NCBI GenBank assembly: GCA_022826155.1 | Contig: JAJDVL010000034.1 | Span: forward strand, 1 to 64,000 | Reading direction: 5' to 3' | Origin: Prochlorococcaceae cyanobacterium jk18x22bins.40 | GTDB lineage: Bacteria; Cyanobacteriota; Cyanobacteriia; PCC-6307; Cyanobiaceae | DNA: 64,000 bases | Part shown: piece after piece, positions 17,505 to 26,599 of the stretch | How the letters are laid out: each line of letters opens with the position of its first letter | Position numbering within the stretch: the stretch's first letter is position 1 | Translations under genes and position numbers: made by a program | The notes under the pieces: model-generated | The model's input: only the letters and a program-made list of their open reading frames with translations | What the model was told of the DNA's origin: nothing | The model's database searches: none

Positions 17505-17900
17505 ATGACAGAGCGCCAAACCATCACGCCCCGCTACGGGGAGCGGGCCATTGCTGCCGCTGAGTTGATCTGCTTCGACAACCCCAACCCTGGCCGCTCC
17601 TACCACGTCGCCATTGAGCTACCGGACTTCACCTGCAAGTGCCCTTTCTCCGGCTATCCCGACTTTGCCGTGTTGCGCCTTCGTTACCAGCCTGGCCCCA
17701 AGGTTCTGGAACTCAAGGCCCTCAAGCTGTACGTCAACAGTTGGCGGGACCACTGCATTTCCCACGAAGAAGTGGCCAACCGCATCCTGGACGACTGCGT
17801 CGCGGCCTGCTCACCCCGCTGGATGGAGTTGGTGGCTGATTTTTCACCCCGGGGCAACGTTCACACGGTGATCACGGTTCACCATGGTCAGCGTCAGTGA
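17505..17900 (+). CDS. queF: NADPH-dependent 7-cyano-7-deazaguanine reductase QueF (type I)
   Basis: Reduces preQ0 to preQ1 for queuosine. A 131-residue, single-domain (type I) enzyme. The nucleophile is Cys46 in CPFSGYPDF with Asp53 nearby, and the QueF motif is ELKALKLY. RDHCISHEEV and PRGNVHTVI match the family. The 3' end overlaps the converging ccs1 gene by 29 bases. Confidence 0.94.
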   Translation: MTERQTITPRYGERAIAAAELICFDNPNPGRSYHVAIELPDFTCKCPFSGYPDFAVLRLRYQPGPKVLELKALKLYVNSWRDHCISHEEVANRILDDCVAACSPRWMELVADFSPRGNVHTVITVHHGQRQ

Positions 17901-19203
17901 GGGCATCCAGTAAGCGGGGCAGTGCCTCACCAAAACCCACCACGTCCCGGTTGCTGAGGCCAGCCACGTGAAGGCGGCCCTCGGCTGCAACGGCCCAGAG
18001 TTTGCGGCTGGCCAACACACTCAGACCGCCCCCCAGCAGGGCCACGGCAAATCCTGCATAGACCAGAGGAACGCCCGGATCTCGCTTGATCAGCAAGCCA
18101 CTGGCGGGCAGAATACGGGTGATGCGGATGGGCAGGCCATCCACCTCCAGCGGGGGGCCGGCAACCCGCAGTACCCCCAGCCTCTCCCCGTTGCTGTCGT
18201 ACAGCAGCACAGGCCCCTGCTCGCTGGCAACAGTGAGCAACACGGGGTGAGATCCGTCGGGGCGCGTTGGTATGGCGACTCCCCAAACCTGCTCCCCCAG
18301 GCTGGGCAGAGGCTGGAGCGGAAACTGCAACTGGGGGCTCCGACCAAGCTGCACCGTCAGAGCAGCCACCTGCCAGTCAGCCTGGTACACCGTTACACCC
18401 CCCAGGCGGGCAGGATGGTTGACGCTGATATCCACATGGCGCGTGTCAGCCATGGCGGGGGAAGACAACAACAGTTGGGAGTGAAACTGCTGCGCCTGAC
18501 CCCGTGCATCCCGATCCACGGAAAACCCTTGCAACCGAATGGAAAGATGGGCTTCCCCTTGACGGTCCACCAGTTCCAAAGTCCGGCCAGGCGCCAAAAA
18601 ACGTTCCAGTCGTTGTCCCCCCAGTGCGCCCCAGGCGGCGCCGGTCATCAGCACAATCAAACCCACATGAACCAGGAGGGGGCCGCTCCGACCAGCGATC
18701 ACCCCTTGCCTGGCCGCCAGTCGCCCTGGCTTCTGCCGCACCGTCCAGCCCCGCTGCCGCAGAAGCCGGGCCAAGTGCTGCAGACTTTGGGGTCCCGCAT
18801 TTCGTGTGAGTCCAACACTGTATTGGCTCAATTGGTGGGGATGCTGATGGTCCGCCCACTGCAGCCCTGCTTGCAGGGCAGGCCATTGGCGGCGGATGCT
18901 GCACGTGGTCAAGGAGGCGGCCAGTAGCGCCAGCAATGCGAGAAACCACCCACTGGAATAGACGTGATCCAACTGCAGAGCCAGAATGGGGGCCGCTGTC
19001 AGCAGCCCCAGCCAGGGTTGAGTGTCGTAATGGTCGTGATAAGCGCTGGTGGGCTCGTTTTGGGGTAAGGCCGTGCCCAGGGCACTGGCGAGGGCAATGA
19101 GCAGCAGCAAGCCAATGGCCAGCCGCAGATCACCAACCAGGGCAAGCAGTCGTTGTCCGAAACGCAAGACCTGTGGGGTATTTGACGCCATGTCTGATGC
19201 CAT
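17872..19203 (-). CDS. ccs1: Cytochrome c biogenesis protein Ccs1/ResB
   Basis: A 443-residue membrane protein of the System II pathway, which delivers and ligates haem to c-type cytochromes at the lumenal face together with CcsA. Start at ATG 19203 or the in-frame ATG 19191. N-terminal helices: RLAIGLLLLIALASALGTALP with the PQNE loop, LDHVYSSGWFLALLALLAAS, and GPLLVHVGLIVLMTGAAWG. A large soluble lumenal domain follows, then a last helix near FAVALLGGGLSV. Downstream of ccdA on the same strand, a functionally sensible pairing. Confidence 0.92.
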   Translation of the reverse strand: MASDMASNTPQVLRFGQRLLALVGDLRLAIGLLLLIALASALGTALPQNEPTSAYHDHYDTQPWLGLLTAAPILALQLDHVYSSGWFLALLALLAASLTTCSIRRQWPALQAGLQWADHQHPHQLSQYSVGLTRNAGPQSLQHLARLLRQRGWTVRQKPGRLAARQGVIAGRSGPLLVHVGLIVLMTGAAWGALGGQRLERFLAPGRTLELVDRQGEAHLSIRLQGFSVDRDARGQAQQFHSQLLLSSPAMADTRHVDISVNHPARLGGVTVYQADWQVAALTVQLGRSPQLQFPLQPLPSLGEQVWGVAIPTRPDGSHPVLLTVASEQGPVLLYDSNGERLGVLRVAGPPLEVDGLPIRITRILPASGLLIKRDPGVPLVYAGFAVALLGGGLSVLASRKLWAVAAEGRLHVAGLSNRDVVGFGEALPRLLDALTDADHGEP

Positions 19204-19207
19204 GGCC

Positions 19208-19963
19208 TTAAGAAGGTAGGGGGAGTTGCGAGAGCAAAAGGATGCTGCCAACCGACACCAGGACGGCGCCGCTGAAGCGTGGAATCCACTGGGTCCAGGC
19301 ACGGAGCGCCAGCAGCCGGGGAAGGGACGCGGCAGCGGTTCCCACCAGAAGCAGGGGCAACACTTGTCCCACCCCGAAGCCCGCCAAAAGCACGGCGCCC
19401 AACAGGGGATGGCCGTCACTGCCAATCCAGGCCAGGAGCACAGCCAGGACAGGCGTCGTGCAGGGAGAGGCCGCCAGCCCAAAAGCCAGACCCGCTGCCG
19501 TGGGGGTAAGCGCCGGGGGAATGCGGCCATGGATCCATGGTCCTGTCGGTCCTGTGGGCCAAGCCATGGGCAGCAACCCCAGGAGGTTGAGGCCCATGAC
19601 CAACGCCAAGCCAGCCACCAAGGCCGTCGCCAATGCAGGAATTTGGCCGTAGATCCGTCCCATGAAGGCACTGAGGAGGCCCAGCCCTGTCAGGGTGACA
19701 ACAATGCCCCCCGCAAACGCGCTGCTGCGCTGCCAGGGTCCCAGCGTGCCGGAGTTGGTTCCCGCCAGAAACGCCATGGTCACGGGCAGAAGGGACAGGG
19801 AACAGGGGCCCAGGGATGCGAGGAGACCCAAGAGGGTCACCACAGCCAGGCTGAGGGGCCACGGAGCGGTGAGGCTCTGGTTCAGCAGGTGCTCTCCCCA
19901 GCGGGAAGCATTGGCCAGGCCAAAATCCACTGCAGAGGCCAGTAGGGGCACGAGCTTAACCAC
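19208..19963 (-). CDS. ccdA: Cytochrome c biogenesis protein CcdA (thiol-disulfide transporter)
   Basis: A polytopic protein that carries reducing equivalents across the membrane to keep apocytochrome CxxCH thiols reduced. The two conserved redox cysteines are in LASLGPCSLSLLP and LAASPCTTPVLAV. About six hydrophobic helices. The GTG start at 19963 overlaps the ftsW stop; GTG 19951 is an alternative. It ends five bases before ccs1. Confidence 0.9.
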   Translation of the reverse strand: MVKLVPLLASAVDFGLANASRWGEHLLNQSLTAPWPLSLAVVTLLGLLASLGPCSLSLLPVTMAFLAGTNSGTLGPWQRSSAFAGGIVVTLTGLGLLSAFMGRIYGQIPALATALVAGLALVMGLNLLGLLPMAWPTGPTGPWIHGRIPPALTPTAAGLAFGLAASPCTTPVLAVLLAWIGSDGHPLLGAVLLAGFGVGQVLPLLLVGTAAASLPRLLALRAWTQWIPRFSGAVLVSVGSILLLSQLPLPS

Positions 19964-21098
19964 GCTGCTTCTGTTTGAGAGCGTAGCCTTTTTCCGTGCG
20001 CTCCAGATTGGCGCGGATGAGGAGTCCTGCTGTGACCAGGCAACTGAGCACGGCGCTCCCCCCATAGCTGAACAAGGGGAAGGGCAGCCCCGTGGTGGGG
20101 ACTACCCCTGTGGCGACAGCCATGTTGAGAATGGCCTGGCCCACCAGGAGAATGGTGGCCCCACTGGCAACGAGCTGAGACTTCCGATTCAGGCTGGTGC
20201 AGGCAACCCGCAGGCCCAGCAAGGCAAACACCAACAGAAAGCAGAGCAGGATCAGGCAGCCGAGGAAGCCCAGCTCTTCGGCATAGACTGCAAAAATGAA
20301 ATCCGTGGTGTGGAAGGGAAGGTGGTGGAGTTTCTGGGTTGACAGCGCAAAGCCGGCGCCACTCATGCCTCCTGATCCAATGGCCAAAATGCTTTGGATC
20401 AACTGATAGCCGCTACCCGTGGGGTCCGACCACGGGTTCAAGAAGGCAATGATCCGCTGAAGTTGATACGGATTCACCATGAGGCTTGTGACACCTGCCC
20501 CCAGACCCAGCCCGGCGACCCCCATGAGTTGGCCCATGGGCAGACCGGCAGTAAAGGCCATGAGCCAGAGCAGCAGCCCCAGCAGGGTTGCCGTGCTGAG
20601 GTTGGGCTGCCTTAAAATCAAAGCCAGGACTACGGCAAAAACACCAATCCAGAACAACCGCTGCACCATCCAGTGGCGCTGCCAATTGGAGAACAGAACG
20701 GCGGCCTGGAGAATGACCAGAGGCTTGATCAACTCCGAGGGCTGTATCTGCACAGGGCCGACCACCAGCCAGCGGGATGCGCCGTTGATGGTGACCCCAA
20801 AGAAGATGGTCAGCACCAGCAGCGCCAGACCGGCCAGCATGCCTACGGCGCTCAGGCGCAACCACTGGCGCAGAGGCTGGCGTACAATGATCAGGAGCAG
20901 GCACCAGCCCACCAGCAGCCAGAACGCTTGGCGCTTGACGTAGTACAAACTGTCCCCCAACTCCTGCTGTGCAGACCACCAACTGGCGGATGCCAGAATA
21001 AGAAGTCCCACGAGGCTCCAGAGGGCAGTCAGCAGGAGAAGCAGTCGTGCATCCGCAGGCCAGGCGTCGCCCTGGGAGTCGAGCGTTGGCTTGATCAT
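19956..21098 (-). CDS. ftsW: Peptidoglycan glycosyltransferase FtsW (SEDS family)
   Basis: A 380-residue protein with about ten transmembrane segments. SEDS landmarks: NGASRWLVVGPVQIQPSEL, FLNPWSDPTGSGYQLIQS, HTTDFIFAVYAEELG and a C-terminal PLFSYGGSA block typical of FtsW/RodA. FtsW polymerises septal glycan with its cognate class b PBP. Which paralogue this is rests on overall resemblance. Leads an overlapping ftsW-ccdA-ccs1 run on the minus strand. Confidence 0.9.
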   Translation of the reverse strand: MIKPTLDSQGDAWPADARLLLLLTALWSLVGLLILASASWWSAQQELGDSLYYVKRQAFWLLVGWCLLLIIVRQPLRQWLRLSAVGMLAGLALLVLTIFFGVTINGASRWLVVGPVQIQPSELIKPLVILQAAVLFSNWQRHWMVQRLFWIGVFAVVLALILRQPNLSTATLLGLLLWLMAFTAGLPMGQLMGVAGLGLGAGVTSLMVNPYQLQRIIAFLNPWSDPTGSGYQLIQSILAIGSGGMSGAGFALSTQKLHHLPFHTTDFIFAVYAEELGFLGCLILLCFLLVFALLGLRVACTSLNRKSQLVASGATILLVGQAILNMAVATGVVPTTGLPFPLFSYGGSAVLSCLVTAGLLIRANLERTEKGYALKQKQRG

Positions 21099-21130
21099 CG
21101 CTACCGTTTCTCCAAATCCCAGGCACAGAA

Positions 21131-21153
21131 AAAGCCTGGCAAAGCCAGGCTTT
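21131..21153 (-). terminator. Intrinsic terminator after apcC
   Basis: A perfect inverted repeat, AAAGCCTGGC-TTT-GCCAGGCTTT read on the minus strand, followed by further T residues. It lies 32 bases past the apcC stop and before ftsW, so it should end the apcABC transcript. Confidence 0.85.
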
Positions 21154-21184
21154 CATTGGAGGGGCTTGCGGGGGTGAACTAACT

Positions 21185-21385
21185 CTAAAGACCAACGTTG
21201 TCCTGTTGGCGACCTGCACAAAGCTCAACCTTGAGGATTTTCCCCCCCTGCTTCTGGATGCGCTGCTGCTCAGCGAACCAACTGTCGTAGGGAACCCACT
21301 TGGTGAAGTAGGTGTTTTGCAGTTCCCGCTGGGCGCGGATGTTGCGCTGCGTGGGCAGGCAAGCGGTGATCTTGAAAAGACGCAT
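21185..21385 (-). CDS. apcC: Phycobilisome core linker ApcC (Lc 7.8)
   Basis: A 66-residue small linker. MRLFKITACLP at the start, NTYFTKWVPYDSWF in the middle and KILKVELC near the end are typical. It caps allophycocyanin trimers in the core cylinders. Last gene of apcA-apcB-apcC, followed by a terminator. Confidence 0.95.
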   Translation of the reverse strand: MRLFKITACLPTQRNIRAQRELQNTYFTKWVPYDSWFAEQQRIQKQGGKILKVELCAGRQQDNVGL

Positions 21386-21423
21386 AAAACGTTCCTCACT
21401 GCGGGATTTGATCCGCTAGGCGC

Positions 21424-21912
21424 TCAGCCGCCCAGGCCGGAACAGATGTAGTCAAAGTACACACCCATCTCCTTGCCGGCGTCAGCACCCACCAGGGAGG
21501 CGGTGACCTGTTTCATGGCCTGGATGGCCTGAACGGTGGCACCGATGGGCACACCCAGGGAATTGTAGGTCTCGCGAAGACCGTTGAGAACACGCTCGTC
21601 CAGAATGGAGGTGTCCCCAGCCAGCATGGCGTAGGTGGAATACCGCAGATAGTAGTCCATATCGCGGATGCAGGCGGCGTAGCGGCGGGTGGTGTACATG
21701 TTGCCGCCGGGGCGGGTGATATCCGAATAGAGAAGTGCCTTGGCCACAGCATCGCGGACAATGGCGGAAGCATTGGCGCTAATTGTCGCAGCCGCCCGCA
21801 CCCGCAACTCGCCACTGCGGAAGTAGGATTGCAGCTTGGACATGGAGCCGTCGTCCAGGTAGAGCCCTTGGATGTCGGAGGAGTTGATAACGGACGTGAT
21901 TGCGTCTTGCAT
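21424..21912 (-). CDS. apcB: Allophycocyanin beta subunit
   Basis: Start at [13 protein letters not shown] (21912), giving 162 residues; the longer frame to 21981 overlaps apcA and is not homologous. Phycocyanobilin-binding Cys81 sits in [16 protein letters not shown] and the methylated Asn71 in PGGNMY. Forms (alpha-beta)3 trimers of the phycobilisome core that pass energy to ApcE. Confidence 0.96.
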   Translation of the reverse strand: MQDAITSVINSSDIQGLYLDDGSMSKLQSYFRSGELRVRAAATISANASAIVRDAVAKALLYSDITRPGGNMYTTRRYAACIRDMDYYLRYSTYAMLAGDTSILDERVLNGLRETYNSLGVPIGATVQAIQAMKQVTASLVGADAGKEMGVYFDYICSGLGG

Positions 21913-21964
21913 GACCTGAGAAGCGTGGAGAATGGAGGAAGGGTCTGGGAAAAATGCGGCGGCC

Positions 21965-22450
21965 TCAGGACAGGGCGCCAATCACATAGTCAAAGTAAAA
22001 GGATGCCTCGTCAGCATCCTGGCCACCAAGGAGGGACAGAGATGCGGATTTCATTTCACGCACCGACTCCACAATGGCGTCCAGCGGGGTGCCCAAAGAA
22101 CGGTACATTTCACGGGCACCAATGATGCCGATTTCCTCAATGGGAGTGACATCGCCCGAGACAATCCCGTAGGTGACCAGACGCAGATAATAGTCCATGT
22201 CACGCAGACAGGAGGCGGTCATGTCCTCTCCGTAAGCATTGCCGCCGGGAGAGATGACGTCAGGGCGCTTCTGGAACAGTTGGCTGCCAGCCTGCTTGAC
22301 GATGCGCTCGCGATTCTCGCTAAGAGCATTCGCTACTCGCAGCCGCTGGGCGCCGCCAGAGACAAAAGACTTGATTTGATCCAGTTCACCGGGGCTCAAG
22401 TAGCGGGCCTCGGCATCGGCGTTGATGATCGAATTGGAGACGATGCTCAT
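21965..22450 (-). CDS. apcA: Allophycocyanin alpha subunit
   Basis: A 161-residue globin-like phycobiliprotein. Cys81 in [14 protein letters not shown] binds phycocyanobilin; SISNS-like start [20 protein letters not shown]. First gene of the apcABC operon, 52 bases before apcB. Its leader is the 550-base region up to the apcE stop. Confidence 0.96.
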   Translation of the reverse strand: MSIVSNSIINADAEARYLSPGELDQIKSFVSGGAQRLRVANALSENRERIVKQAGSQLFQKRPDVISPGGNAYGEDMTASCLRDMDYYLRLVTYGIVSGDVTPIEEIGIIGAREMYRSLGTPLDAIVESVREMKSASLSLLGGQDADEASFYFDYVIGALS

Positions 22451-22999
22451 TCGGTTCGGCCTCGAAGCGTACGGTCTCTCCTGAGAGGACCAGGGTTAGG
22501 GGGGATTGGAAGGATTAAGGCAAACTGAACTGATCCTGTAGGAGGGCCAGAAGAGCCGCCTTGGCCAATGCCTAAGGTAGACTAGGCGACCCATGGCGGT
22601 TGGGAGCGTTCACGTCCCTGGTTCTGTAACAAATACAAGGCAAGTAACGTTTGATTACCATCCCACAGGCCAGCCGTTGGCCTGGTTCCCGTGCCAATTG
22701 TCTTGGTGGCAGTCAGGTCGCATTGTCGGAAATCCTCAGGGTTATGTAACAGTTCTTCACGGTGACTATTCACCAAAAAGGAACAGCAGCATAGGCGCCC
22801 GTATAGACAAGCCGATTCTATCCGCAGAACACAAAATTAGCTCTGTCTTCACTAGAGACAACCCTGCTCCGCTGGCTGCTGCTCGTTATAAAAATTTTGC
22901 CAGTGCCAAAGCGCTGCAATGCTAAGAATTCCCGTTAAAATTACCAGATTTCAATAACATTGAAGCAACGCCTTGACACAGGGCTTGGGTCCACCAACC
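22451..22999. promoter_or_regulatory. Long leader/promoter region of apcABC
   Basis: About 550 bases between the apcE stop and the apcA start, more AT-rich than neighbouring genes and without a protein-like frame (22593-22925 plus has no homologous look). apcABC is transcribed leftward, so its promoter and 5' leader must be here. I could not fix the -10/-35 boxes with confidence. A separate small RNA is possible but not demonstrable by eye. Confidence 0.5.
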
Positions 23000-25900
23000 T
23001 CAAGGTCGTGGGGTGATGCCTGCAGGCCCCCCATCCAGACGGGCTGTCCGCGTGATCACGGCCTGACTGCGACCAGGGAACGTCCGGGCTCCCTCCACCA
23101 CGGGCACAGTGTTGTCCCCAAAACGCTCCTTGTACTCCGGCGTATCCAATAGGGCGGTCACAGCGGCTATTGTGCCAACACGGGCCTGTTGGTCAGCAAA
23201 TGCGCTGGCCTCCGTTTGGCTGGGGGAGCGGCCCTGAAGAGCCATGTACGCTGCATCGGCGGCCTTCAGTGCCGAAAGAGAAGACAGCCGGTTCTGGAAC
23301 AAGGAACTGGCACTCACCTGGGCAATGAAGCCAGCCACCGTAATGCGTCCGGAGCGGAGTTGAGACTCGGCCGAGGTCAGCCGCTCCTTGGCAAGGGGAA
23401 CCCGTCCCAGAAGTTGGCGGTAGGCGGCGTTAACCACAACGGTCAACTCCTCCTCACCGGGGTTGGAGGAGAGACGGAACTTGACGGATTGTGGCGTTCG
23501 TCTCGGTTGACCAAGCGCGGAAAACAATCCGGTGGCTGGGGTAAACAGCAGGTTTGCCGGGAGATTGCGCATTGGCACTCCCTTCAGGAAGGCTGGCGTG
23601 GCGCCCCGCTCGCTCACTTTAGCTGTCCAGGGGGGTGGCTCCACGTCGGACACCGTGCTGGTGGTGGACTGACCCGCCGCCGGCATCCCGGCAAACACCG
23701 TTGTGAAGCTGGGGGTGGTGTAGGTGCGGGGGACGGTGTCCTCGACGGAATAGGGCACCACGTTTTCCCCAAAGCGCTGCAAGTACTCGTCGCTATCGAG
23801 ATAACTGTCCATCTCGGCCACCACACCCTGCTCTGCCACCAAGCGGGCATGGACGGCCAACTCCTGTTGATTGGCCGGAGGCCGTCCCAGCAGATGGCGG
23901 AAGTTGAAGGCTACAAACTGCTGGGGGTTGCAAACCTCGAAATAGCGGCGACGGTACAGGTTGCTCAAGGCAATCTTCCGCACAAACTGCCGCACAGTGA
24001 TGGTCCCGTTGGCCAATTCGGACTCTGCTCCGATGAGCCGCTCGGATTCCGTAGGTTGAATGTTGCCCAACACTTGGCGATAGGCAGCGCGGACCACCTG
24101 CTGAAGCTGGCTGCTGTCGCCACGGCTGGTGAGGGACACCGCCTCTTTGCGGGGAAGCGGGAGCCCCCGCACGAAGCGGGGCGTCGCCACCGGCACCATG
24201 ACCGTGGTCCGGGCCCCAGGGAAGGGACGAACACGGTCCACACCACGGCGTGGCAAGGCGCCGCTGTACTGGAATCCCCTCTGGGGCCGTCGCTCGGGCC
24301 GCCGCTCGCCACGGAGAGGATTGGACGTATCGCCCACATAGGGGATCCTGTAATCCGGCCGCAGGCCCGGAACCTGGCGCGTCACCCGGTCCGTTGGCGT
24401 GATGTAGCGCTCGTAGGGAACCGTGTCCTCACCGAAGACCATGCCGTACTCCCGAGAGTCCAGCATGGCGTTCACGATGCCGTAGAAGCCTTCCCGGGAG
24501 GCCACGTCAAAATAGGCGTCAATTTCCCAGCGGCCATAGGTGGGGCGTCCCAGCAGGTGCCGGTGGATCACCTCAATGGCCTTGACCACGTACAGGCCAT
24601 CCCAGTAGCGCTTGCGGAATCTGTTGGAGCAGGCCACCGCTCGCACAAACTCCCGCAGGGTGATGTCCCCGTTCTCCAGCTTGATCTCTTCGCTGGAGAG
24701 GCGCTCCCCCTCATAGCCCAGGGTGCCGAGGATTTGCCGGTAGACGGCTGCCACAACAGCCTGGGTGGACGACTCGGTGTGGCGAATGCTGGGCTGTCCT
24801 CCACGGCGGGGAATTGACGCTCCACCCGTGGCCACCTGTTGCAAGCGGACCACCTTGGGTCCCGATGTGGTGGGGCGGGGCTTGCGCAAGTCCGCTGAGC
24901 CCATCTGGGCACTCAGGCCAGGGGCGCTTCCCACGAGCAAGCGGCGACTGTCGTATCCAAAGCCTGCAGCCAGGGTTTTGGGGGCCTTGGTGCTGGAGGG
25001 GAAGATGGCGCCGTACTGATTGGCCAGCGGATCGTTGGCGCCGCCGTAGGCATGCTGATCCGGCAGGGGACGTCGCTGGCCCGAGAAGCTGGTCACATAC
25101 TGGGGAGCCCCCTGGAAGCGCGCCGCGTAATTGAAAAGCTTGCGGTTGGGACCCCAGTTGGCGCTTTCCTGGGCCTCTTCCCCCAAACCCCGCAGGTAGG
25201 GCACCGTCTCTTCACCATAGACGCGGCCGTACTCAGGGGAATCCACCAGGAAGTCCACAAGGGCGCCTTGTCCACCACTGGAGACTACGGAAAAGGCCTG
25301 ACGGAATTCCTCCAGGGTGCTCACGCCACGCCCAAGGAAATGACGGAAGGCCAACTCCACAACCCGACTGTTGGACTGGTTGCTATAGAAGTCTCGACGG
25401 TACAGCGAAGAATGCCCAATGCTGCGTACAAACTCCCGCATCGAGATGCGCCCGTTGCGCACATCGGTCTCGGGAGCAGCCAGCCGCAGGGAGTAGGCCT
25501 TGGCCACGTCCCGCTCCAACACTTGGCGATAGGCTGCCCGGACCACCTCTGCTTTTTCCCGACCGGACAGCCCTGGTCGCATCACGTAGCGACCTGGCGA
25601 GGCGGCAGCCTCGGCATAGGCTGCCGGGAGCTGGAGCCCCTGGGCCACCCCACTGCCAGGGCGGAGGCGGGGTGAGGGGCCACTCTCGGAAAGCTCCTTG
25701 AGCAGAACGTTGAAACAGTCCACCACCAACTGGCGGCTCTCCGGCTCATCCTGGAACACGGATGCGGCTGCGGCTCGCATTTCTTGCAGGGCCAGCAGCG
25801 TTGCCGGAATGGAACAACCTTTCTCCAGTACCTCCCGCAATCCACGGGCATTGACCACCAGAATGCTGGGATCACCGGCCACAACGGCATATCCCACATA

Positions 25901-26428
25901 GCGCAGGAACCAGCCCAGATCCCGAAGGGACTTGGTCATGCGCTCCTTGCCGTAGCGGGAGACGTCAATGGGAGCGAAGCCTGCCGGGGTGACCACCGCC
26001 ACGTCCCCTGCTTGGCGAAAGTTCTCCAGTAGGCGGGTGAACACGCCCCGGTTGGAACCGGTCGGTTGGGCAAACGTCTCAACAGAGCGGTCAAAGGCTT
26101 TCTGTTCCGATCGACCTTCCGGGAAAGCTGACCCCACACCGGGCACGGCCGCAGTGCGACTCGGGGGCTCTTCCAGGTAGGCCAGGGGTGTTCCGCCCGA
26201 GAAAATACGGTTTGCCGCTTGAGCGATGATGACGCCGGCGTTGGCGGCAAGGCGACGGGCAACGTCAACACGTTGTTGCCCACCCTGGAAAAAGTTGATC
26301 AGCCGATCCAACTCAGTGCGATCGGGGAAGCGATCCTGCTGTTCAGCCTGACGCAGGCTGGAAAGCGGCAGGGTGTCATACAGTTGCGGTGAAACGCTAC
26401 TGCTGCCACTGCTGACGGTCACGGTCAT
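23000..26428 (-). CDS. apcE: Phycobilisome core-membrane linker ApcE (LCM) with four linker repeats
   Basis: A 1142-residue terminal emitter and scaffold. The N-terminal phycobiliprotein-like domain (about 15-240) carries the chromophore Cys205 in LEKGCSIPAT and a long loop insert around 82-155. Four pfam00427-type linker (REP) domains follow at about 290-410, 550-675, 770-895 and 990-1115. Each opens with AAYRQ(V/L)L or VYRQIL and closes with FG-type strands before a VPY or VPV segment. Pro/Arg-rich arms separate them. Two REPs fit two-cylinder, three fit three-cylinder and four fit five-cylinder cores. Upstream leader 26429-26599. Confidence 0.95.
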   Translation of the reverse strand: MTVTVSSGSSSVSPQLYDTLPLSSLRQAEQQDRFPDRTELDRLINFFQGGQQRVDVARRLAANAGVIIAQAANRIFSGGTPLAYLEEPPSRTAAVPGVGSAFPEGRSEQKAFDRSVETFAQPTGSNRGVFTRLLENFRQAGDVAVVTPAGFAPIDVSRYGKERMTKSLRDLGWFLRYVGYAVVAGDPSILVVNARGLREVLEKGCSIPATLLALQEMRAAAASVFQDEPESRQLVVDCFNVLLKELSESGPSPRLRPGSGVAQGLQLPAAYAEAAASPGRYVMRPGLSGREKAEVVRAAYRQVLERDVAKAYSLRLAAPETDVRNGRISMREFVRSIGHSSLYRRDFYSNQSNSRVVELAFRHFLGRGVSTLEEFRQAFSVVSSGGQGALVDFLVDSPEYGRVYGEETVPYLRGLGEEAQESANWGPNRKLFNYAARFQGAPQYVTSFSGQRRPLPDQHAYGGANDPLANQYGAIFPSSTKAPKTLAAGFGYDSRRLLVGSAPGLSAQMGSADLRKPRPTTSGPKVVRLQQVATGGASIPRRGGQPSIRHTESSTQAVVAAVYRQILGTLGYEGERLSSEEIKLENGDITLREFVRAVACSNRFRKRYWDGLYVVKAIEVIHRHLLGRPTYGRWEIDAYFDVASREGFYGIVNAMLDSREYGMVFGEDTVPYERYITPTDRVTRQVPGLRPDYRIPYVGDTSNPLRGERRPERRPQRGFQYSGALPRRGVDRVRPFPGARTTVMVPVATPRFVRGLPLPRKEAVSLTSRGDSSQLQQVVRAAYRQVLGNIQPTESERLIGAESELANGTITVRQFVRKIALSNLYRRRYFEVCNPQQFVAFNFRHLLGRPPANQQELAVHARLVAEQGVVAEMDSYLDSDEYLQRFGENVVPYSVEDTVPRTYTTPSFTTVFAGMPAAGQSTTSTVSDVEPPPWTAKVSERGATPAFLKGVPMRNLPANLLFTPATGLFSALGQPRRTPQSVKFRLSSNPGEEELTVVVNAAYRQLLGRVPLAKERLTSAESQLRSGRITVAGFIAQVSASSLFQNRLSSLSALKAADAAYMALQGRSPSQTEASAFADQQARVGTIAAVTALLDTPEYKERFGDNTVPVVEGARTFPGRSQAVITRTARLDGGPAGITPRP

Positions 26429-26599
26429 GAAGGAAAGGCTCCGATGCAGCCACGGCCTGATGGCTCAGACCTTCTGTGCCAAAACGCTACGCTGTCGCTG
26501 TGGGAAGTCAGAGGATCAGTGAACAAATGTTTGCAGCGCCGGGGGTGTCCGGAGATGTTTCCCCATTGACACTTGTTGGTGCCGCAATCTCCTCACCCC

